A stretch of 64,000 nt of DNA from NCBI GenBank assembly GCA_032358165.1, contig JAALGY010000016.1, positions 1,116,001 to 1,180,000 on the forward strand, in the 5' to 3' direction. The notes under the pieces are model-generated. The model worked only from the letters and a program-made list of their open reading frames with translations, made no database searches and was not told the DNA's origin. This DNA comes from Diplosphaera chodatii. Taxonomy: Eukaryota; Chlorophyta; Trebouxiophyceae; Prasiolales; Stichococcaceae. How positions within the stretch are numbered: position 1 is the stretch's first letter; every line of letters starts with the position of its first letter. The translations under genes were made by a program, and so were the position numbers. Positions 35,458 to 48,043 of this stretch are shown one piece after another.

Positions 35458-37256
35458 CTATTGCAGGCCGAACGTCCGCAGCACTGCCTGCGTGTCCTCC
35501 AGGTTCGGCAGGATGACCGACTCTGCACGGCAGGCAGCGGCAGCTTAACACACACAGCAGCACAGACCAGCAGCCGAAGCTTCTTGACATAGCAGGCAAC
35601 TCGGCCGCGACCCCAGAGGTGCAGCCCCCGGCGGCACCTGGCGAGGATGCCGCGAGTTCCTCGCGGCTGTAGATGCCCGTGGTGACGCCGATGCCACGTG
35701 CGCCGGCGCCGTCCGCCGCCTGCAGGTCCATCGGCGTGTCCCCCACATGGTACCGCGCGGTTATGCTGCCTGCACACGACGGACAAAGTTGGTGCAACCG
35801 AGGAAGCGCACTGCATGCCTGGTCCCTGTACCGCGTGTGCGTGCGGCTGATGTAGGCTTGTCAAACGGACACGAGTGCAGGGGCGCTAGTGATTGACTGG
35901 CGCGACCACTGTGGGTCGGCATGTTGATGAAAATGGAGAGTTTCTTTAGTGCACCCTCTTCTTAGCGGCGCTGCATCTGTTCTTGCTGCTGGATCAGCTG
36001 TGGTCTTGCTGTCCTGCGCACCTGAAGTCGTCTCCTGTGCGCGCTTGGCGGCGATGCGCGCCAACTCCGCCCTGTCCCGCCAGCTTTCCCTGTAGCGAAT
36101 CAGCATGCAGGCGTCAGGCTGCGGGGTTGGCTTGTCATTGCGGCGTTTGCAGCGACAGGCTGTGCTGCGCCGATGTGCTGCTGCGTTCACAGCCGGTGGC
36201 ATGTCCGCTGCTGCTGCACTACGCTGGTGACCACCAACCTGCAGAGCATCACAGCGTCAGCATTAAAAATCGATTTCGAAGAAAATGTGAAACTTTATAT
36301 ATCCGGATATCCTGCTGGATTGTTCTTGCCTGGTGTTGCCGGAGCAGTGGTCGGAGCCGAAGCCGCCAAAGGGGGGCTGGGTGAACAGGTCCCTCAGGCC
36401 CAGCGCCGCCATCTTGCCCCACCCGATGGGCTGCAGGTTGCCGGTCACCAGGCAGGTGATGACGTCGCCCCGGCCCTGCAGCAGACAGCGAAGCATGCAC
36501 CCCACATCACCGCCTGCCGCCACAACTGAAGCACTGCGCACCAGGTTTCAGCAGCTTGAACAGAGGAACCTGAGCGAGCGGGAGCATTGGTCGGCACCGG
36601 GTGCTGCAGGGCACCTGCAGGGCCCGTAGGAGGTCCACCACACCCGGCAGCACCACCAGGCCGTTGCCGGCCGCCTCCGATCGCGACTCGAAGTACTCGT
36701 TCATGACGGCCTCCATCTCCTTCAGCTTCGCCATCGCCTGCAGGAGTAGCCAGCACTTTGCCGGCTTGGCAACTTACAACAGCGAGTCGGACCGCTCCAG
36801 TCGTCTGTGTTCTGGCAGAACTCCAAGCGTGCAGGCCACACCAATGTGCATGAACTTTAGCAAGGCAGATCCTCGCCTCGTCGTGCGGCACGCCATGGTG
36901 CCCCAGCACGCCGACCAGGATCAGCGGGTCGGTGCTGCCGTGGTGCTTGATGACGTCGATGTTGGTGTCGACGTCGAACACCTTCTTCATGGCCTGCGTC
37001 AGACATGAAGCACCCATTGCATAAGTTTCGCCAACGTGCCTTGGCGGGTGCATTCTGCACCAGGCAGCAAGGTCAGCAGTCTGTGCAGTGAGTTTGACGA
37101 TGTAAAGGTGTATACCTCTGCAAACGCGAGCTTGTGCAGCTTGTTGGCGTCGTCGCCGATGCTTCTGATCAGTGTGCCGTCTACATCTGCGTCGTCACCG
37201 TGCGCTGAGGCTTCACCATGATGACCATCTTGCAGAAACAGGCAGCCAAACATCAC
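35458..37256 (-). CDS. HAD-superfamily phosphatase (phosphoglycolate-phosphatase-like), 5' end unresolved
   Basis: Exons 37186-37116, 36993-36877, 36737-36615, 36475-36330, 36089-36022, 35769-35638 and 35522-35458 join in phase. HAD motif I is DVDGTLI, with the nucleophile and acid/base aspartates present. Motif II is in CLVTGN. K and R in the middle (GWGKMAALGL) fit motif III, and motif IV is YHVGDTPMDLQAADGAGARG. The helical cap lies between motifs I and II (KHHGSTDPLILVGVLGHHGV). It ends NLEDTQAVLRTFGLQ. Close relatives hydrolyse phosphoglycolate or similar small phosphoesters; the substrate is not readable. Two introns seem to use GC donors (after 36877 and 36330). The upstream end is open: an in-frame ATG exists at 37256, but the acceptor-like GACGCAG before 37186 suggests an unseen first exon, perhaps with a transit peptide. 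Confidence 0.85.
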
Positions 37257-37892
37257 ACCGTCGCATATACAGGTTTCATCGCGTGATCATTATGTAGCAT
37301 GATCACCAAAGGATATGAGGGTCGTCATCCTGCTCCCTTTATCGCTGCCGGCAGCAGCAACCTGCGGGCACAAGCATTGAACCATGAGCTTTGTCATGGC
37401 TCGTACCAAAGGCGTTCGTCAGCACAGCGCCTAATGATTGATACCTGTCGATCTGATTGCTGTGCTCGCTGCGACGCTGCAGATATCCACTTTGATATGC
37501 GATGCAGGCGGTGCTGAACGGTGATCTGATGCTGCAGCAATGTTACACGCCCTGCAAGATGGGCTGTTGAGCCGCTGCAGTACACAGGCAGCAGGAGCAT
37601 CACAGAACGGGACAAGGAATGGTGCAAACGGCTTGTCAATGCAATTGATGCACTTGAAGCAACAGCATCCGTCAGCTTTCGCTGCAGGGCAGGGGGTCAG
37701 GAGGTGACACATTGGAGACTAGGGCTTCCGCTTGGCTCCCGCTCCGCTTCTGCAGCTCGCGACTGGTGCCGTGGCACTACAATTGTTGTTGCTCCCGTCT
37801 GTGTGTCTTCAAACAGCATTTTAGCTCAGCTTGACACCAGCATCCTATCGAAGACTGCCTTGGCGAAAGCAGCGCCTGAACTTGCATCCAGG
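37257..37892. promoter_or_regulatory. Divergent upstream region, HAD phosphatase / ferritin
   Basis: About 640 bases between genes reading outward. No supported exon, though a first exon of the HAD gene could lie here. No iron-responsive element could be identified by eye. Confidence 0.45.
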
Positions 37893-40570
37893 ATGACGAC
37901 CAACATGCTGCTGCAGAGGTGCGTCCAATAGCCACATGCTTCAGCGGATCATGCCCGTGCACTTTGCAGCATCATGCAGTTATGTAGGCATGACATGCGC
38001 AGCGGCTGAGTTAGACGGCTCTTTGAGGCCGTTCCCCACTTTTGCCACGTCCACACATCGGTCATGCACAGCCCGTGCAGCTGTGCGTCGGTGTCGGCTG
38101 CGGGATAGCGTGGCGACTGACATCATAGCACCCAGTCTCATGTGTCAGTCGTTTGTTATCGCCACGGTTTGGTGGACAGGCGGACTGCTGTCAATCAGGT
38201 CTGGTCGGACGGTCTGCTGCATACCTTTGACGACTTGCTAAGCGCCTTGCTTATACGACCTGCAGGTCCTCAGCATTCGCCGGCCGCATGGTCGCAGCCA
38301 CGCGCTCGGCGCCGTCGGCCGCCAGCTTTGCAGCGCCGGCGCGCCACCTGCACCACTCCACTGTGGCACAGGTGCCATGACATGCCCCCATACTGCCCCC
38401 CAACTATATCTTAAGCACCAGCACGTTTAGTGTCTGGGTGTAGCATTTCGTACCTCTCACCGTGTCATCTGTGGTGGGTGTCCCATACCTGACACCATCT
38501 GCACTGCTTGCTCACTCCTCCTTCGGTCTCCGGCACGCAGGCGGCAGCTACGCACCAGGGCAGCGCCGGCACCGACATCAGCACGCACAACGGCACCACC
38601 TCAGTGTCTCTGACCGAGGGCTTCAAGCCCTTTGAGGAGGTGCGCCCCTCGGGAGCCCTTGTGCTTTGCCTTTTGCCAGGGTCTCCTCTTTTGGTGGCAG
38701 TGTCAGAACAGAACTTCATTCGCTCATTGACTCAGACGAGCTCTCCAGTTGCACCTCACCAGGCTGCACGCAGCCCGTCGTGCTCACCGTGGTGCTCTGC
38801 AAGAGCACAAGCACAGCCGAGCAAGCGCACCTGCCAACAGAGCTGCAAAGGTTGATTCTGCCTCGAATGTGCTTGCAGGTTAAGCCAGAGTATGCACAGA
38901 TCGAGCAGGCGCAGATCATGGAGTCGGGGCTGGAGCACAGCTTTGCTCGGGAGCACTACTCCACTGAAATTGAGAAGGGCATCAATGAGCAGATCAACAC
39001 GGTATGGCGGCTCTGCATAATCGTGTTTGTGCCACTTTCCAAGCCGTTGCCTTGAGGCCACTTTCCAAGCATGTTGCCTTGAGGCTCAAGGAAGGACCAC
39101 CTGGCATGGAGTTGGCTGCTGTTCATGTGCTGCAGCACTACAACCTGATGTACGCGTACTCAGCCATGGCCAGCTACTTCGCGCGCGACAATGTGGCGCT
39201 GCTCGGCTTTGCCAAGGTGAATACACTGTGTTGTCTTGTCTTGCCGAATCACACGCTGTACCGTCTTCCCCTTGCCAGACCCCCAAGGCATACCTTGCCT
39301 GTTGTGACCATCTCTAGCAGCATCATTGACACAGACCCCACCTTGGGTCTCTCAGCTGGCTGACTCTCCGACGGCTGCCCTGCTGCAGCTGTTCCGCACA
39401 TTTGCCAACCAGCAGTACGGCCATGCGCTGGTGTTCCACGACTACCAGGTGCGGACCTGCCCTGCTGGTGCTCCAGCATGTGCAGGTCATGTTGACCTGG
39501 CAACAGGCATCAGCTGCTCACTCGCTTACTATGCGTGCTGAGGATATGTCCGTCCAGCGTCAAAGTATGTTCCTGACCATGTGTCCACCCTCCTTTCCCC
39601 TTCACAGGCAAAGCGCGGCGGCCATGTGCAGCTGGGCCCCATCAACCCACCGCAGATGGACTACAAGCACGACAAGGGCGACGCGCTGTACAGCCTGGAG
39701 CTGACTGTCGGCTTCGAGAAGGTGGGTCAGCAGCATGTTTGGGTGTGTTGTGGTGATGACGCAGCAGCGCACACTCTATGGCTGTGTAGTGCCGTCATGC
39801 GCACATAGGCACTGCACACTCTTGGTTGTGCAGTGCCACGATCCGCATGATGCTCTGTACACTCCGAGAAGCAGAGGGCTCCGGTCTTGGCTATGCATTT
39901 TGGGTCACAAGGCTGTGCCACTGCTGGTCGCCCACTTGCGCTAGCTGATGAATGTCATATATTTATTACGTTGTTCAAACAATCAATTAACCTAATTTTA
40001 GTTTAATCTATTGCAGCTATCGTTCCGCAAGCTGCGGGAGCTGCACGGCGTGACGGACGAGAACGACGACGCACAGGCGCAGGACTTCGTGGAGACGCGC
40101 CTGACCGACCAGGTGCGGCCCTGTAGCACCACAGTCAGAAGTACGGGCAGCACGGGGGTGATGCTGCAACCAGTATTGATTGTCTGCGCTGGCCTACTGT
40201 TAGCTGAACTGATCTCAGTGGACCTTACCTTGTCGTCAGCATCTGACGTGTACATTTGACGTGCCGACGCAGGTCAACCACGTCAAGATTGTGGCCGACT
40301 ACGTCGCCGAGCTGAGGCGCCTGGGCAAGGTGAGTCAGACCAGCCTGACTGCATGTGCTCATGACCGGCTACATTCCGTGCTGACCATATAATGATTTGA
40401 ATGCTTAGTTGCTGCTCCCAGTGTTCTGAACTGATTCGGCATGCACTGACACGATTTCGCCTGTGCTGCAGGGCCACGGCACATGGCACTTTGACCGGCT
40501 GCTGCGTGATGGCACCATCGACCCCGCCAACGCGTACACCACCAATCTGGCCCCTCCGTCATACAACTAG
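37893..40570 (+). CDS. FER: Plastid-type ferritin with altered ferroxidase-site residues
   Basis: Ten exons close in phase to 286 residues: 37893-37918, 38266-38371, 38541-38639, 38879-39001, 39136-39216, 39389-39448, 39608-39721, 40017-40112, 40273-40329 and 40472-40570. The first 45 residues (MTTNMLLQRSSAFAGRMVAA, no acidic residues) form a transit peptide. A plant-type extension GFKPFEEVKPEY follows, then the four-helix ferritin core: FAREHYSTEIEKGINEQINT, HYNLMYAYSAMASYF, RDNVALLGFAK, AKRGGHVQLGPINPPQMDY, GDALYSLELTVGFEK, FVETRLTDQVNHVKIVADYV and GKGHGTWHFDRLL. Compared with H-type ferritins, the ligand glutamates at human positions 27, 61 and 62 read His, Gln and Gln (INTHYN; ANQQYGHA). 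Tyr34, His65, Glu107 and Gln141 are kept. It stores iron in the plastid, but its oxidation rate may differ. Confidence 0.94.
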
Positions 40571-41671
40571 ATGGTCACGCTGCGGACAGTGAAACTTTTT
40601 TTTGGCGAAAGTTCACCGGTCTGACTGATTGCTGCAGAGTGTTGCAGACTGGTCAACAATGCGGACTGCTGCTACGATTCAGCAGCTGTTTGTAAAGTTG
40701 ATGGCGGATGGCGCATGACACTGGTCAATGATCTGGATACACATTTGCTCACTGGCATGCGCTGTCATCGCCCGGCAGGGCCTTCGCATTCTCATGCCCC
40801 AAGTTATCAGACCTGCCAACAAATGGGATGTTGATGAAGACACACAAACAGTCTACTACATACCACGGTTCCTCTCCGCACACAGAGAGCTGTACACTAC
40901 GATTGTGCAGTCATCACTCCCACGCAGCCCAAACATACTACACCGTATACAGATACTATCACGCCCGCCTCAGCACACAGTGTACACAGGTAATATGAAT
41001 AAACAATGTTCACTGTACAAATTGGTTTTGGGGCTGCCGCTGCTCGCACACATCACGCTCAGGTTCGGGATTCCCAGCTACTTCAGGTGGACTTCAGACT
41101 GTGCCGCCGGCCTGCAACTACGGACTGTCATGCTGGGCTGTGAGTTGGTCGTCATTGCTGTCATCATCGTGGATTTCACCAGATGACCTGCGCACCACGT
41201 TGGGAGCCTGTTGGTGAGGCATGCACAAGTGATTGCACAGACACACATACACAGTCCTGACTAACCTGCAGCTGCCTGTCTAAGCCTAAGACCTACCCTA
41301 ACACAATACCTTGGCCTAAATCCAAGCAAAATAACCTCACACAAGTACTGGTCTGGCAGCGGCCACAATGTTGCAGCAGACTGCTGACATGGTTCGACTG
41401 ATTCCCCAACGTTCCTCAAAACTACTGGCTTCCGAGCAGCCAGTCGCCGCCGAGACTGATGACTGTGACACCCTGGGCTGACCTGGCACCCTGAAGCAGT
41501 GCCGTCCAATGTCGCGGTCCCTAAAGCTGTTGCCTGTATCAGGGGCGCCCCCTGCCAGGGGGCTCCAAGCAGGCGCAGCCGCGTAGCAGGCGCAGCTGCA
41601 GCTGCCCACCCTGGGCGGGGTCTATCACCGACGCTCTGCCAGCTGGCGGGGGCTGGCGCTCCCCCAGAACC
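40571..41671. other. Convergent 3' region, no supported gene
   Basis: Between ferritin and malate synthase stop codons. One 152-residue plus frame (40728-41186) is open but has codon use unlike the neighbouring exons and no recognisable motif. Confidence 0.5.
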
Positions 41672-44600
41672 TCACATCTTCGAGGTGACGGTGTCCTTGC
41701 GGCAGATGGCGTCGTAGGCGGGCAGGGTTAGGAAGTCGGGGCACTGCGCCGCCGTGGCCATGTCGGAGAACAGCGCCGCCGCCTCCCGCCAGTTGCCCTT
41801 GTCGAACTTCTCTGCTCCCACCTACAGTGGGACCGCAGTAGGGTTGCTCGGCAATGCTTCTGTGTGTGCAGGTGCAGCGGCAACAGCGAGGTGTCTGTTG
41901 TGAGTGGTGCAGGCTGAGAGGTTCGGTTTTCAGCATCGTGTTTGAGGCATTGTTAGGCGGCCACGTCTGACAGCCTTGCTGCAGCTTCACTGCCTGCACA
42001 ACCATGCATGGAGCGCAGCAGCGAGCGAGGCTGCTGCAGCTCCGGCAGGATTGCAAAGGCAGTGAAGTATGGGAAGCGGTGTGCAGTCGCAAGGCAGGTG
42101 CAGCAACCCTGAGCTTGCACAATTCGTAGGTTTTTAAGCAGAGGCACCCCACCTGCCGCCGCAGGTTTGAGAGCTCCTCGTCCATGATGCTCCGGAAGCG
42201 GTCAGCGGTCAGCGGCTGGTCGCCCGGCTGCAGCGTGGCGCCGTGCTTGATCCACTGCCACACCTGCGCGGGCACATGCGCAGGTAGTCAGGAGGACAGC
42301 AACGGTGGCGCTTCTAGCCCTTGCTATAGCTCAAAGAGCCATGTGGTGCTTCGCGACGGTCCCGTGTCCACTATGTGAGGTAGCAGGCGCCAGCACAAGC
42401 GAACGAGCACGCACAGCACGCAGACGTGCGGGGCTGTGGTGTGCAATCGTTGAAGTGCTGGCACCAGGAGCTGCCTCATGAAGATGCACGATGGGCAGCG
42501 GAAACAGATGCGGGAGTCTGTGTGGTTTCATAAGCGTGCAAATGGCCAGAACACCCAGCAGTCCCGAACATGCACCAGACCCTAAAGTGGCACCTTACCC
42601 CGAGACCAACCCTCACCTGGGTGCGTGCGATCTCGGCGGTCGCGGCGTCCTCCATCATGTTGTGGATGGGGATGCAGCCGCTGCCGCCCAGCCAGGCCTC
42701 CAGGTACGTCAGCCCCACGCTGATGTTGGTGCGCAGCCCCTTCTCCGTGCGGGGGCCCTGCAGCGGGAAGCAGGGTCTCAGGGTCCGAGCCACACTTCAT
42801 GACACATCAGCACTTTATGCTCAGGCAGCTGCTTCCAACACAAAGTGCAAGTCGTACGCATAGCTACAGCCAGGCCACCGGCGTCATAACCCACTGCAAC
42901 ACTCTCAAAGGTGCTGGGCCTCTGGGCCCCAAGTGAAGATCATCAGTTTTAGTGTTTCAGTGTACAGGAAGGGCTCACCTGCGGCACCTCCAGCAGCTTC
43001 TCGGGGTCCGCGCGCACATCCTCCCGCATCACGTGCAGCTGGTTGGGCCCCTTCATGTGCTCGTCAAACACCTGCAGTCCAAGGACAAGTCATCCTGAAG
43101 TAGCTTCTGACTGCCGCATCTGGACTTATCTGAGGAACACATGCACATGCACAAGCCCTGTGGCCATGGCCTGGTTGTCATGGGCACTGCATCCAGCAGT
43201 GCTCCTGCTGTAGCAGTGCCCTGCTGAGCCCGCTGAGATGTCGACATGACAGTTGAACAACCATATGTGGCGCACCTCCTTGGCGATGGGCAGCAACGCG
43301 GGGTGCGCAATCCAGGTGCCGTCATGGCCGTCCTTTACTTCACGTAGCTTGTCTGCCCGCACCTTCTCCATTGCCGCCTGTAGAAAACGTAAACAAGATC
43401 GGGAACGTGGTACACTCCAGAGACCATGGCATGCCTGTGCGCTGCAAAGCTTGGAAAGTTCAGGGCCGGGCTTTCTGTGATGCGATGTACCATCCACTCA
43501 GCAGCACTTCTGCAAATCACGTCTGTACACAGCTGATGGCTGCCAGCATGCCACAATCAGGTCAGCCTTAAGAAGCACTCCGACAGCAAAGCCTCACTGC
43601 AACGATGCCCACCTTGTTGGCGTCGGGGTCGTTCTTGATGGGGATCTGCGCCGCCATGCCACCCATCGCGTGCACCCCGCGCTTGTGGCAGGTCTTGATG
43701 ACCAGCTGGGTGTACGCACGCATGCACGGCTGCGTCATGCCCACCTCCGCCCTGCGTGCAGGTGTTCTCACATCATGTGCAGTACTGCAGTTGTTCTGTA
43801 TCTGGGCCCAAAGCAATGGAATGTAGGGGACAGCAGGGCAGAACACCAATTGATGAGGGTGCCATCCAGGCTCACTGCAACCAGTTGCAACAGGCGGTGT
43901 GTAGGGTTGCAGCAGGTACATTCGCCATGTGATGCGGCTGCGCAGCATTGCGCAGCACAGCAAGGCATGGGCATGTGACCTGCTGCAATCTCTATCTTCT
44001 GGAATGATGCAGGATCCAGCCGATCCAGCCCAATGAGCAGGCTTTTTCAGCGCGCACCGGTCGGGCATGATGTACGCGGGGTCCGCCCGCATGGTCTTGA
44101 TGAAGGAGAAGATGTAGTCCCACCGCCCGCAGTTCAGCCCGGCGCTGTGCTGCAGCACGGAAGCACATCCAGAGTATGACAACAGCGTTGAGACCAGAAA
44201 GTTACTACAGCCCATGAGGCTGACAGCGCTGCCAAGATGCCACGTGCCGCTCAGAAGTACCTCATCTGCTCAGGAACGGGAGTCTTCTGTGCCCTAAAAC
44301 CTAAAACCTTCTGTGCACACACCTGCCGCAGCTCGTACAGGATCTCGTCCATCTCGAAGGCGGCGGGGAGCGTCTCGATCAGCACCGTCGCCTTGATGGT
44401 GCCCTGCGGGATGTCCAGCGCCTCCTGCGGGCTCAGGGAACCACCATCAGGACTGCCGCCATGCTAACACAGGCACAGGTTGGCCAGTTGACGAGTCTAT
44501 GGGCACATGACCCAAGGTTCACTGGGTCACGGCAGTGCACTTTCAGCAGACTGCAGCACCTGGGCATCAACGAAGACGGAGTTCCACAGCCGGGCCTCCA

Positions 44601-46381
44601 GGTGGCTCTGCATCTTCGGCAGGTAGAAGTACGGACCTGCAAGAACAGTAATGCACAACGACTCGGACCAATGGGTGCTTGTAACATGCTGCAGCCGGAC
44701 AGTGGTTCACGGCAGGCGTCTTGATGCACCCTCTGGCCAGACGCACCCGAGCCGCGGTCGAGCAGGGGCCGCGCGCAGTGGAAGAAGAACATTGCGAAGT
44801 CGAAGATGCCGCCGGGCACGGGGCGCCCGTCCACCAGCACGTGCTTCTCCCACAGGTGCCACCCCCGCGGCCGCACCTGCACGGATGCGTGGCAGGGTTG
44901 AGGGTTCAGGCGTCGAGAGCATATCAGCTGCGCAATGGATGGCCGTTGCTGCCAACCTTTGGGGTTGCGCCCTGTTGCGAATGCCGTACAGGTTTACAGG
45001 TACATATCACGCAGACTGGACTCGTTGAACTGTTGTGTAATGCAACTGGAGCGAGGATGACAGCAGAATGGCAGCAGGCGTCCCTTGTACCTTGAGTGTG
45101 CAGGGCTTGTCGCCCAGCTTGTAGGTCTTGCCGCTTTTGGGGTCCTTGAATTCCAGCTTGCCCTTGGCCGCACCCTGCATGTTCACCTGGCCCTGCAGCC
45201 AGAGGAGTCGGCAGTGATGGGCGCGCTGCTGCGGAGTGCAAAGGCCTCTGCATGTACAGGCAATAGCAGACACATCAGACGCCGGGGTACAGAGCCAGGT
45301 GCACTGTCCTCCTCGAGAGCACGGCAGCACCCAGGCGACAAGACCCAGGCTCAACATGATTTCCTGACCAGAACAGAAGGGACGTAGCCGTCTTTGCACA
45401 GGTTGACATCCCTACCTCCAGGGTGTTGGCCCAGGTGGGGCAGTTGCTGTCCTCGAAGTCGGCCATGTACAGGCTGGCGCCCGAGTTCAGGGCGTTGATG
45501 ACCATCTTGGCGTCGGTGGGCCCCGTGATCTCCACCCGCCGGTCCAGCAGGTCCTTCGGCAGCGGCGCCACCCGCCACTGCCCCTCCCGCACCTGCGGTG
45601 ATGGAAATGCTTCAGTTTGCTCGAAGGCTGATATGGGTGTGATGAGCTTTAACAAAGGGCGCCTGCGTTGTGACTGACAGGCATGTGCGTCTGGTGTCTG
45701 GGGTGCCCTATCACAGGGTCGTGTTCATTGCAGCTGTGAGCATGGCAAGTAGCATATGCCGGCTATTGCAGTGTAAAGCTGTTATGCCGGCAGGAGGAGA
45801 GCAACGGCTCTGAGATGCACCTTGCGGGTGTGCGGTAGGAAGTGCGGCTTCTGACCACTGTCGAACCGCGCCTGTACCGTGCGCCGCCGCGCCAGCAACT
45901 CATGCACCGTGTCCGTATGCTTGCTGCAGGGCAGAAGGGCAGAGCAATCGAGAACCTCATCACTACCTGACCATGTCCAGCGCCTTGGCTTCTGCAGCAG
46001 CATGCAGGACATGCGAGGCGCTAGGGTCTCGCAGTATCGTAGTCCACAGTGTAAATAGCACTGCACAGGCACTACATCCAGCGCATGAGAGAGCGCAGCA
46101 GGCACTTGGTGGTGGTGTCATGCTGTTGGGGCAAGAGGCCGCACCATGCCGGCGCATGAGACAGCGCAGCAGAATGCCCTTGGTACCATTGAGCACTCCT
46201 TACGTGCATACAAATCTTCGGAAAGACATGAAGGGATGACGGTGGGAGGGAGGCCGCACCGTGCCAGCATGGCGGTAAACTCCAGGGCTTCGGGCGAAAG
46301 CACGCTCCGCATAGCGGGGTGCGGCATGCCCACGATCGCCACGCCCGGCACGTTGACGGCCAGCCCCGGGAAGTCGCCCAT
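41672..46381 (-). CDS. MLS: Malate synthase, peroxisomal (glyoxylate cycle)
   Basis: Condenses glyoxylate and acetyl-CoA to malate. Fourteen exons close in phase to 546 residues: 46381-46260, 45923-45821, 45592-45416, 45192-45091, 44876-44747, 44636-44560, 44424-44323, 44149-44058, 43751-43613, 43377-43276, 43071-42979, 42757-42617, 42263-42153 and 41821-41672. Motifs are [31 protein letters not shown], the catalytic region [40 protein letters not shown] and the following [42 protein letters not shown] and [15 protein letters not shown]. The loop carrying the active-site cysteine in plant enzymes is absent or altered here. The C-terminus is SKM, a PTS1-type signal. Divergent from isocitrate lyase. 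Confidence 0.96.
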
Positions 46382-48043
46382 GGTCGGCTGCTACAGGGTC
46401 TAGCGCAGGTCCTCAGGTGTCCGGCTGGTGTGGCGGTGTGAGAAACTGGTGAGTCGCCCTTGCCAACCTGCAGTCGGAGCATCAACAAAGTCAGCATTAG
46501 CACTGGAGGAGCGAGCTCTACTGCTTCCGGGTTGTATATCCTTGCTCCAACTGTGACCGATCGAGCGTCATGCTTGCAGAACCACGGGCCAAGAGATGGC
46601 GCTCTGCGGGTGCACTACAGCAAAGAGTGGACCGTCACCCGATCATTTAGTGCACCAGATGCGTCGTTTAACCTATTTCCACAGCTTGAAAGCGTTGCTG
46701 CAAGGCCCAGCATGCTGCAGAAGCTGCTCGCAAGCAAAAGTGCTGAGTCAGCACTGGCGAATGCCAAAGTGCAGACGACGCCAGCCTCACCCAATGATTT
46801 CGGAGGTGTGCTAACCAAGCAGCTATTAGATCAGGTACGTCACACAACATACTGCCCGCGACATGCGATGGTCCCAGTTTATTTGATAACACGGAAGCCG
46901 CCGAGCCTGATGGCTGGTCTTCGCTTCAGGGCGTACCTGCGGAACGTGCTGCGGCGCCTCTGTATCGTAGGGAACGCTCTGAGGTGATCCAGTGCGTTCT
47001 TCTCGACGCCTGAACTGGCTCTGCGACGGCCTGCAGCTTGCTGGATGGTACCAGGGGAAGAGACAAGACCCCGTTTTTCGCAGCACGAAGCAAGTCGAGG
47101 GGACGCGAACCCGCACTTCTGCTTTTGCTTTGGTTGCTCGCCGCCCGCAAACATCACTACAGGTGCGGTTCTCTCGCCACAAGGCGCTCTTCTGATCTGC
47201 AGCTGGTCTGCGCAGCGATGCAAAGTTACTGCTTCATTATTACCAAGGGTTGGCGTTACGGCCTGGCGGCGTTCGGTGCAGAACCATGCTGGCCGACATC
47301 TTCCCTCGTGGACAACCACGAAGCACTCGCAAATGCATATCAAATGCGCGTGGTGGCTCCGGACGCTCGCTGAGCCGAAGGGGATGCAGTTCACTGCAGT
47401 GGGCCGTGTCAGCATCTTTGCAACCCTTCGTTGTCTGTTTCAAACTCTTGCGCGGTGTTGCAGAGTAATTTGACTACATCTAGTTCGTGTGGTCAAAGCA
47501 TGGAGCTTGAGTTTGCAGCCACTCGTTGACCAGAAACTTTTGCAATCTGGTCCGTTTGCAAATAGTCCCTCGCGTCTGACCAGCGCAGTCTATGACATAG
47601 TCAGCATGTGCTCAGCTGTATTGAACATCCTTGCTGTATGCGCTTGCGCGCACCGGCGCTTGCCGTGCAAGCCCTCTAGGTGCCGCAGGCCTTCGTGACA
47701 ACATCCAACTGCTTTCCTGCGAGTCCTTTCGTATGTTCTCATTTAGCGCGCGATACGTTGCGCATGTAGTGCACGTCGCATCCGTTGGGTCGGCGCACAG
47801 GTCACCGCCGCTGCGCCGGCCTGCTTGTCGGCCAAGGTGTCCTCGTCAGCATGTTCCTGCTGACCAGTCTCCAGATGGCGACTGCTCAGTAGGACCTGAA
47901 GGCAACGGACAGCTCGCTTGCAATATCGGCCACCTATTGTGACAGAGACCCTGCGTTTTCGTGTGCTGAAGATGAACATTCTAATGCGCTGCTCGCAGGC
48001 TTGAGATCAACCTCGCTTTCCGGTACCGACGCCGTCAGCAGCC
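46382..48043. promoter_or_regulatory. Shared upstream region of malate synthase and isocitrate lyase
   Basis: 1,662 bases separate the two start codons, which read away from each other. Open frames here (for example minus 47415-46879) lack family marks and neighbour-like codon use. The region is the likely site of common control by acetate or light, which is inference from position alone. Confidence 0.55.

Noticed and set aside
40728..41186. 152-residue plus-strand open frame after ferritin
   Set aside because: Low-GC codon use unlike the real exons, no motif and no splice context; it lies in a convergent 3' region.
46879..47415. 178-residue minus-strand open frame between malate synthase and isocitrate lyase
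   Set aside because: No family marks, mixed composition and no splice partner; treated as intergenic.
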